Below, in pieces: positions 7,921 to 12,800 of a stretch of DNA of 12,800 nt (position 1 is its first letter; every line of letters starts with the position of its first letter). Origin of the DNA: an uncultured Bacteroidota bacterium (GTDB lineage: Bacteria; Bacteroidota; Bacteroidia; Bacteroidales; UBA12481). The notes under the pieces are model-generated. The model did not search any database, was not told the origin of the DNA, and saw only the letters and a program-made list of their open reading frames with translations. Position numbers and translations under genes: made by a program. The stretch is from the NCBI GenBank assembly GCA_903832165.1, contig CAILAQ010000058.1:1-12800 (forward strand), given 5' to 3'.

Positions 7921-8961
7921 CTATTTTGCGGCTATTTCAAGTTTTTCCAGTTCAACCAGCTGTTCGAGGATATTCATATCCACCGGGCAAGCCCGTGAAC
8001 ACCGGCCACAACCAACACATCCGATAAACTCATTCCGGTCGGGCTGGTAGGAGAATTTATGCATGAGACGTTGCCTCCAGCGCTGGCTCTGAACTTCGCG
8101 CGGGTTATGTCCCGATGTGTGCAGCGTGAACATTCCGAACCCGCAGGAATCCCAGCATCTCAGCCTTCGTCCTTTTCCGGCTTTGGATTCATCCTGGATG
8201 TCAAAGCAGGTGCAAATCGGACAAACATAGGCACAGGCACCGCAACCGATACAGCGAAGGGAAAACTCGTGCCAGAAGGAATTCTCGAAGCCGTTCTTAA
8301 GGTTTTCAGTTACTTTTTCATGAGAGAACTGCTTTTCAACCTTTGCCAGAACTTCTTCCTTATTTTCGCCGTTTGATGCAGTAAACAATGACGCATTTTC
8401 ATCGGCTATGGATTTACCCAGATCTGTGAGAATTTCAGCAATAAATTTTCCGTTAGCCAATGGGGTAAGCAGAATATCGCTTCCCTTAACAGCACCTGGT
8501 CCCAGGTCAACGGAAGTGCAGAAGCAGTTTTCATCTGCCCTGATGCAACTCATACCGATGACGACCAGTTTCTCACGACGGGCATTATAAATTTCGTCCA
8601 CATAGTCCCAGTTGAACACCGAGTCGAGCGCTGAGAAGGCAGCTGCATCGCATGGATGTGCATTCCAGACAATCACCCTTGGAACTTTTGTGAAATCAAT
8701 CTGCACCAATTCAACGCTTTTCTGACTCGATTCGAACCTGAAAAGGTTTTCGATTTTGGGAAAAACCGTGTTCTTAACCGATTGCGTGGTTTGTATGTGG
8801 CTGTAGGATATTTCAGTGGCAGCGGGATTGTATTCAAAGTTGGTTTGCTCATTCCGGAATACCGGAGCAAACATCTTATTCCCGGCTGCCTTCAGACTTT
8901 CATAAAGTTTGTCTAAAGCGACCCTGTCAATTATTTTCTTTTCGGGTATCATAACCGCCAT
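7921..8961 (-). CDS. flxB: FlxB: dicluster [4Fe-4S] subunit, AsrA / sulfhydrogenase-beta-like
   Basis: A 346-residue cytoplasmic electron-transfer subunit. The N-terminal domain has the GMSCIRADENCFCTS segment (136-150) shared with AsrA and sulfhydrogenase beta subunits. The C-terminal part has two ferredoxin-type cluster motifs, C237-C240-C243-C247 and C315-C318-C321-C325, with extra cysteines between them (C250, C252 and the CWDSCGFG stretch at 269-276) also typical of this family. It would relay electrons between the FlxA flavin and FlxC/FlxD. The start lies 14 bp after the flxC stop; Met4 is an alternative start, and neither has a Shine-Dalgarno sequence. No sulfite reductase catalytic subunit (AsrC) or hydrogenase large subunit gene is nearby in the window, which favours the Flx reading over AsrA. 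Confidence 0.87.
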   Translation of the reverse strand: MAVMIPEKKIIDRVALDKLYESLKAAGNKMFAPVFRNEQTNFEYNPAATEISYSHIQTTQSVKNTVFPKIENLFRFESSQKSVELVQIDFTKVPRVIVWNAHPCDAAAFSALDSVFNWDYVDEIYNARREKLVVIGMSCIRADENCFCTSVDLGPGAVKGSDILLTPLANGKFIAEILTDLGKSIADENASLFTASNGENKEEVLAKVEKQFSHEKVTENLKNGFENSFWHEFSLRCIGCGACAYVCPICTCFDIQDESKAGKGRRLRCWDSCGFGMFTLHTSGHNPREVQSQRWRQRLMHKFSYQPDRNEFIGCVGCGRCSRACPVDMNILEQLVELEKLEIAAK

Positions 8962-8975
8962 CTTATTTGGTATGG

Positions 8976-9779
8976 TTAAAGGATAAAGTTTTCTTTATCA
9001 TCAGGTTTGTATGTCGAAAGTGCTGAGTCAGCTTTCATTGAAGTGCCGGCGCGGACTCCGAACATATGGAATGCTTCTTCAGCCTGCTGCATGGTAAGCA
9101 GGTGGATCGGGATATTCAGCGGGCAGGCCCTGCCGCAGTCGCCACAGCTTACACAGCGGCCCGTAAGGTGCATTGTGCGCAGCTGGTGCCATTCGAGATT
9201 CCCCAGCGGATGTGCCGGCGCCGATATCCACTGCGGTTGGTTGCATTCAACGGTGCACCTCAGGCAATAGCACATCGGACAGGCAGCTCTGCAAGCATAA
9301 CACTTGAAGCACCGCTCGAGTTCATTCTGCCAGAATTCCCTGCGCTCCTCCATGGTCATCGCATTCAGCTTATCGATGATTACCTGATCCGGCTCAGGAT
9401 TCCCCAATGGAATTTTGGAAATGTATTTTTCCACCACCTCCATGGACTGAAAATCCAGAAAACTGCCATCATTACCAATGCCCAGCACGGTTATATTCTC
9501 TTGTTTAACCTGGCATTCAGAAATCAGAACCAGTATGGACCTCATCACCATGAGCGGAGCAACAATGGCAATCCTGCCGTAGTGCTTAACCTCATGCTTG
9601 TTCAGGTAAACAGCCAGATTCTGCTTGCAGCGCTCATCGTAAATCAGCTTGCCGGTTTTTTCCGGATCCTTGATGAATACTGCGCGAGCCTTTCCATTAG
9701 TGCCATTCTCGTAGCCGATTACCAGGTCTACGGATTTACTTTCGAGTAATTCCTTGGCTTTCTTACGCAAATTATCCAT
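8976..9779 (-). CDS. flxC: FlxC: dicluster [4Fe-4S] electron-transfer subunit
   Basis: A 267-residue iron-sulfur protein with two cluster motifs, C157-C160-C163-C167 and C209-C212-C215-C219 (the latter CVSCGDCGRACP), and a Cys-rich linker between them (C170, C172, C175, C179). It is expected to relay electrons inside the FlxABCD assembly. The frame is open a further 26 codons upstream, to an ATG at 9857 deep inside flxD. I chose the downstream ATG because it sits 9 bp after GAGGAGG, overlaps the flxD stop by only 8 bp, and the extra 26 residues (basic, Arg/Ser-rich) look unlike a conserved N-terminus. The overlap suggests translational coupling with flxD. The N-terminal about 130 residues have no motif I can name. 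Confidence 0.86.
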   Translation of the reverse strand: MDNLRKKAKELLESKSVDLVIGYENGTNGKARAVFIKDPEKTGKLIYDERCKQNLAVYLNKHEVKHYGRIAIVAPLMVMRSILVLISECQVKQENITVLGIGNDGSFLDFQSMEVVEKYISKIPLGNPEPDQVIIDKLNAMTMEERREFWQNELERCFKCYACRAACPMCYCLRCTVECNQPQWISAPAHPLGNLEWHQLRTMHLTGRCVSCGDCGRACPLNIPIHLLTMQQAEEAFHMFGVRAGTSMKADSALSTYKPDDKENFIL

Positions 9780-10224
9780 TGAAATTTTCCTCCTCGATAC
9801 CCGATTGTACCAATTTTTGATATTCGGTGAAAGGTCCGATCTTCCGGATCTTGTCAACGCTCTGATTTACAATGTCGGCCCATTTAGCTCCCTCAGCTGC
9901 GGAAACCCAGGAGAAGATGATCCTTTCGGGATCCATGCCCATGAACGTGAGCATTGCGTTGTATGACATCCACCTGCGGCGCGCATGAAAGTTGCCTGAA
10001 GTATAGTGGCAATCGTTGGGATGGCAGCCGGATACTATGACCCCGTCGGCTCCATTGGCAAATGCCTTGCTGATGAGCATGAAATCTATCCTTCCGGTAC
10101 AGGGAAAGCGGATTATCCTCACATTGGTTGCGTATTTAATGCGGCTGGTTCCCGTGAGATCCGCGCCGGCATAGGTACACCAGTTACAGACGAACGCTAC
10201 TAATTTAGGCTCAAACTGCTCCAT
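9772..10224 (-). CDS. flxD: FlxD: MvhD-family [2Fe-2S] hydrogenase-delta-like subunit
   Basis: A 150-residue MvhD-family protein, of normal size for the family. It has the expected five cysteines: CNWC (C13, C16), the Cys in RFPCTGR (C42), and GCHPNDCHY (C67, C72). In methanogens MvhD links the [NiFe]-hydrogenase to the HdrA flavin; in FlxABCD-HdrABC the equivalent subunit links the NAD(P)H-oxidising FlxABC module to HdrA. No hydrogenase gene is visible here, so the NAD(P)H route is the likely one. The gene sits 32 bp downstream of hdrA and overlaps the flxC start. Its last codons (encoding Glu-Glu-Glu) also form the flxC ribosome-binding site. Confidence 0.92.
   Translation of the reverse strand: MEQFEPKLVAFVCNWCTYAGADLTGTSRIKYATNVRIIRFPCTGRIDFMLISKAFANGADGVIVSGCHPNDCHYTSGNFHARRRWMSYNAMLTFMGMDPERIIFSWVSAAEGAKWADIVNQSVDKIRKIGPFTEYQKLVQSGIEEENFNG
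9789..9795 (-). promoter_or_regulatory. Strong Shine-Dalgarno sequence for flxC inside the end of flxD
   Basis: GAGGAGG on the minus strand, 9 bp before the chosen flxC ATG. The other starts in this gene run lack such a match, as is common in Bacteroidota, so this site helps decide the start. It also encodes part of the FlxD tail, so the match may be partly chance. Confidence 0.5.
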
Positions 10225-10256
10225 ATCCGGGTGTTATTTTTTGATTTAGTATTTTA

Positions 10257-12266
10257 TTAAACAAAAGCTTCTTCCAGCACTGACAATACTTCGCTGTGCA
10301 TCTGATTGTCGGTATAGCCCAGCAGATCGATGGATTTCGAACGACACAGCGCCACACAGGTTCCGCAACCCTGGCAGAGTCCTTCATTGATTCTGGCCAG
10401 TGATTTTATGACATTGCCTGCGCGGTCCTTGATCTCTTCACGCTCAATCGCCTGATACGGACAAACCGGCTGGCACAGGAAGCATCCCACGCAGGTGGAA
10501 TGTGATGGTCCGGGAATGCGGTTTACCCGTGCCACAATGGGCTCGCGGGTCAGGAGATCTGAGGAGAATAAGGCGGCAACTTTTACTGCTGCACCGGATG
10601 CCATGGAAACACTATCAGGAATATCGCGGGTTGTCTGGCAGGCGCCTGCCAGAAAAATTCCACCCGTATTGGTTTCCACCGGCTTTAATTTCGGGTGGGC
10701 CTCAGCAAAGAACTTGTGCTGATCGTAAGAAACGTGCATCTTCTGGGCAAGTTCCTCCGATCCTTCATTCGCAATACCAGCTGTGGCCAGAACAACCATA
10801 TCGGCTTCAATTTCCACAGCCTGGGCTCCGAGTAAAGTGTCGGCTCCTTTTACGATCAGCTTGCCATCAAGCTCATATATCGTGGAAACGCGGCCTCTGG
10901 TGTAATTGACATGATCCTCAACAATGGCCCGGCGAACGAATTCTTCATACATCTTGCCGCCTGCGCGGATATCCATGTAGAACACATGAGCTTCACCATC
11001 ATGCACTTTGTGCTTATAAAGCATGGCGTGCTTGGCGGTGTACATGCAGCAGATCTTCGAACAGTATTCAATACCCTTGGCCGGATCGCGTGAGCCTGCA
11101 CAAGCTATGAAGACAATCTTTTTAGGTATCTGACCGTCGGATGGCCTCCGTATCATTCCCTGAGTTGGTCCTGAAGCAGAAGCCAGACGCTCAAACTGCA
11201 ATCCGTCAATGACGTCTTTGTATTTTCCTTTGCCGTATTCCGGGAAGAAGTCGGACCGCTTGATATCGAAGCCTGTTGCCAGAACGATTGCTCCGATCTC
11301 AATATCAAGTATGGTGTCCTCCTGCTCAAACCGGATGGCTTTTGTCGGGCAGACAATCTCGCATATCTTGCATTTGCCGGATTTATAATAGGTGCAATTA
11401 TCGTGGTCGATGATCGGTTTATTTGGAACCGCCTGAGGGAATGGAGTATAGATTGCAGGTCGGAAGCCAAGACCCTGTTCAAATTCACTCGGAATTTTTT
11501 TCTGAGGGCATTTTGTCGTGCACAGGCCACAGCCGGTACAAAGTTCCTCATCAAGGTTTCGTGCCTTTTTCCTGATTTTAACCTTGAAGTTTCCGATAAA
11601 TCCATCAACACTTTCAATCTCGCTGTAGGTATAAAGAGTGATATTCGGATGCTGGGCAACTTCAACCATTCTCGGGGTAAGGATGCACTGTGAACAGTCG
11701 AGGGTAGGGAAGGTCTCGGAAAGCTGTGCCATGTGCCCCCCGATGGATGGGGACCGTTCAACCAGGACTACCTGATGGCCGCAATTGGCAATATCAAGCG
11801 CTGCCTGGATTCCGGCAACACCACCGCCAACAACCAGCGCTCTTTTTGTAACCGGTACCTTTATGGGCTCAAGGGCACCATTGTTGGAGACCTTGGATAT
11901 CATGGCCCTGACAACATCAAACGCTTTCTGCGTGGTCTGCTCGCTTTTATCATGCACCCAGGAACAATGTTCCCGCACATTGGCCATCTCGCTCAGATAA
12001 GGATTGAGCCCGGCAGTTGCGCAGGCTTTCCTGAAAGTTGGCTCATGCATACGCGGTGAACACGCTGCAACTACTACTCCGGTGAGGTTATGTTCTTTAA
12101 TGGCATCCTTCACCAGGGTTTGTCCCGGATCGGAGCACATATATTTATAGTCAACACTATGAACCACTCCCGGTAACCTGGAGGCATCATCGGCAACTTT
12201 GGCAACATCTACGGTTGCACTGATATTTTCACCGCAATGACAAACAAAAACACCTATTCGGGACAT
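10257..12266 (-). CDS. hdrA: HdrA: FAD iron-sulfur subunit of heterodisulfide-reductase-like complex
   Basis: A 669-residue full-length HdrA. The N-terminal iron-sulfur domain (about 1-130) has VCHCGENI (8-15), C44 and AACSPRMHEP (67-76). A thioredoxin-reductase-like FAD domain follows, with VVGGGVAGIQA (145-155) and the HdrA signature DCSQCILTP (190-198). Inserted ferredoxin-type motifs are C243-C246-C249-C253 and C291/C299-C302-C306. The C-terminus has two more [4Fe-4S] motifs, C592-C595-C598-C602 and C631-C634-C637-C641. In methanogens HdrA holds the bifurcating flavin, sending one electron to ferredoxin and the other to HdrB; the same role is proposed in bacterial Flx-Hdr complexes. The start is 2 bp after the hdrB stop, indicating one transcript. 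No selenocysteine-type stop codon interrupts the frame. This is the most secure call in the module. Confidence 0.95.
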   Translation of the reverse strand: MSRIGVFVCHCGENISATVDVAKVADDASRLPGVVHSVDYKYMCSDPGQTLVKDAIKEHNLTGVVVAACSPRMHEPTFRKACATAGLNPYLSEMANVREHCSWVHDKSEQTTQKAFDVVRAMISKVSNNGALEPIKVPVTKRALVVGGGVAGIQAALDIANCGHQVVLVERSPSIGGHMAQLSETFPTLDCSQCILTPRMVEVAQHPNITLYTYSEIESVDGFIGNFKVKIRKKARNLDEELCTGCGLCTTKCPQKKIPSEFEQGLGFRPAIYTPFPQAVPNKPIIDHDNCTYYKSGKCKICEIVCPTKAIRFEQEDTILDIEIGAIVLATGFDIKRSDFFPEYGKGKYKDVIDGLQFERLASASGPTQGMIRRPSDGQIPKKIVFIACAGSRDPAKGIEYCSKICCMYTAKHAMLYKHKVHDGEAHVFYMDIRAGGKMYEEFVRRAIVEDHVNYTRGRVSTIYELDGKLIVKGADTLLGAQAVEIEADMVVLATAGIANEGSEELAQKMHVSYDQHKFFAEAHPKLKPVETNTGGIFLAGACQTTRDIPDSVSMASGAAVKVAALFSSDLLTREPIVARVNRIPGPSHSTCVGCFLCQPVCPYQAIEREEIKDRAGNVIKSLARINEGLCQGCGTCVALCRSKSIDLLGYTDNQMHSEVLSVLEEAFV

Positions 12267-12268
12267 CT

Positions 12269-12800
12269 TTATAAGTTGTTAATTGGTTCTTTAGCCTTCG
12301 GTTTCTTTGTTTCAGGTACCGGAGGGATATATTCAGCCATTTTTACCGGGACAAAGTGACGATGCAATCCCAGTGTTTTCTCATCAATACCTAATGCCAT
12401 TCCAATAGCATCAGTAATATATAGTATGGGGATATCCATTTTCTCTTTGCTATACTCGTTGATGGCAGGCCGGCGCATATCGAGATTGGAGTGGCACATC
12501 GGGCAGGCAACAATGATGGCCTGGGCCCCCCGACGGGCGGCATCCTTGACGATCTTTCCTGATAACATGCCCACGACTTCAGTTTTCGACATGGTAAGGC
12601 CTGCGCCGCAGCACTCAACCTTATAACCCCAGTCGATAGCCGTACCGCCTAACAGACGGATTACGTCATCCATTCCCTGCGGATCCTCATGCTGATCATA
12701 TTTCAATACCTTGTGAGGACGAACCATCAGGCAGCCGTAATAACAGGCAACCTTATGGCTGAAATTCTTCACGATCTTATCTTTCAGAACCGGAGTTACA
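12269..12800 (-). CDS. hdrB: HdrB: CCG-domain heterodisulfide-reductase-like subunit (5' part cut by window edge)
   Basis: The C-terminal 177 residues of HdrB; the family is about 290 residues, so the first CCG domain lies beyond the right edge. The frame stays open to the window end, and the GTG at 12772 is internal, not a start. The visible second CCG domain has CYYGCLMVRP, then VECCGAGLT, then CPMCHSNLD. In methanogens CCG domains bind noncubane [4Fe-4S] clusters that cleave and reduce the CoM-S-S-CoB disulfide; the bacterial substrate differs and is unknown here. The protein ends in a Lys/Pro-rich tail of about 15 residues (PVPETKKPKAKEP). It stops 2 bp before hdrA. The small ferredoxin-like hdrC would be expected immediately upstream, outside the window. 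Confidence 0.93.
   Translation of the reverse strand, partial: VTPVLKDKIVKNFSHKVACYYGCLMVRPHKVLKYDQHEDPQGMDDVIRLLGGTAIDWGYKVECCGAGLTMSKTEVVGMLSGKIVKDAARRGAQAIIVACPMCHSNLDMRRPAINEYSKEKMDIPILYITDAIGMALGIDEKTLGLHRHFVPVKMAEYIPPVPETKKPKAKEPINNL

Noticed and set aside
9066..9749. Plus-strand open frame of 227 codons opposite flxC
   Set aside because: It lies wholly antisense to a protein with clear cluster motifs. Its translation shows no recognisable domain and it has no promoter or ribosome-binding site.
7052..9779. Anaerobic sulfite reductase (AsrAB) or sulfhydrogenase beta/gamma subunits
   Set aside because: FlxA and FlxB resemble these, but no AsrC or hydrogenase subunit gene is present and the genes run on from hdrB-hdrA-flxD, which favours the Flx-Hdr assignment.
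8976..9857. Longer 293-residue version of FlxC
   Set aside because: It would overlap flxD by 86 bp and lacks a ribosome-binding site, while the ATG at 9779 has a strong one.
11153..11761. Minus-strand open frame of 202 codons inside hdrA in another frame
   Set aside because: It is fully contained in HdrA, which has FAD and ferredoxin motifs across this span. The alternative translation is Ser/Arg/Pro-rich and looks like a frame shadow.
12269..12772. GTG at 12772 as the start of a short 167-residue HdrB
   Set aside because: The frame continues without a stop to the window end (residues VTPVLKDKIV before it), as expected for an internal part of a two-domain HdrB.

Overview
The window looks like chromosomal DNA from an anaerobic member of the Bacteroidota. 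The evidence is a SusC/SusD outer-membrane glycan-uptake pair, a candidate promoter matching the Bacteroidota TTTG / TAnnTTTG pattern, almost no Shine-Dalgarno sequences, and a set of oxygen-sensitive iron-sulfur enzymes. No RNA gene, CRISPR array, insertion sequence or integrase was seen.

Left part (1-5598, all minus strand): a fragment of a polysaccharide utilisation locus. Reading 5'->3' on the minus strand it encodes a lipoprotein GH20 beta-N-acetylhexosaminidase, a SusC-type TonB-dependent transporter and a SusD-type surface glycan-binding lipoprotein. The SusD gene runs off the left edge. The GH20 suggests a substrate carrying terminal GlcNAc or GalNAc. The hexosaminidase would trim it, SusD would hold it and SusC would import it.

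Middle (5599-7051): a divergent promoter region of 225 bp, then a plus-strand gene for a dihydroorotate-dehydrogenase-like FMN protein that lacks the usual catalytic motif of true DHODs. A 193-bp convergent intergenic region follows. It carries degenerate 7-bp repeats (GGCAGAR type) placed symmetrically just after the stop codons of the two converging genes, and a weak hairpin.

Right part (7052-12800, all minus strand): a tight run of six genes that I read as hdrB-hdrA-flxD-flxC-flxB-flxA in transcription order. hdrB is cut by the right edge and hdrC is probably just outside. This is the FlxABCD-HdrABC system, a flavin-dependent NADH dehydrogenase / heterodisulfide-reductase-like complex proposed to bifurcate electrons between ferredoxin and a thiol/disulfide acceptor. 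FlxA takes electrons from NAD(P)H, FlxB and FlxC carry [4Fe-4S] relays, FlxD (MvhD-like) passes electrons to the HdrA flavin, and HdrB holds the CCG-type clusters that reduce the disulfide. The window does not show the acceptor or any ferredoxin partner. This module is the most interesting content. Its family is described, but its role and disulfide substrate in a Bacteroidota host are not evident from the sequence.
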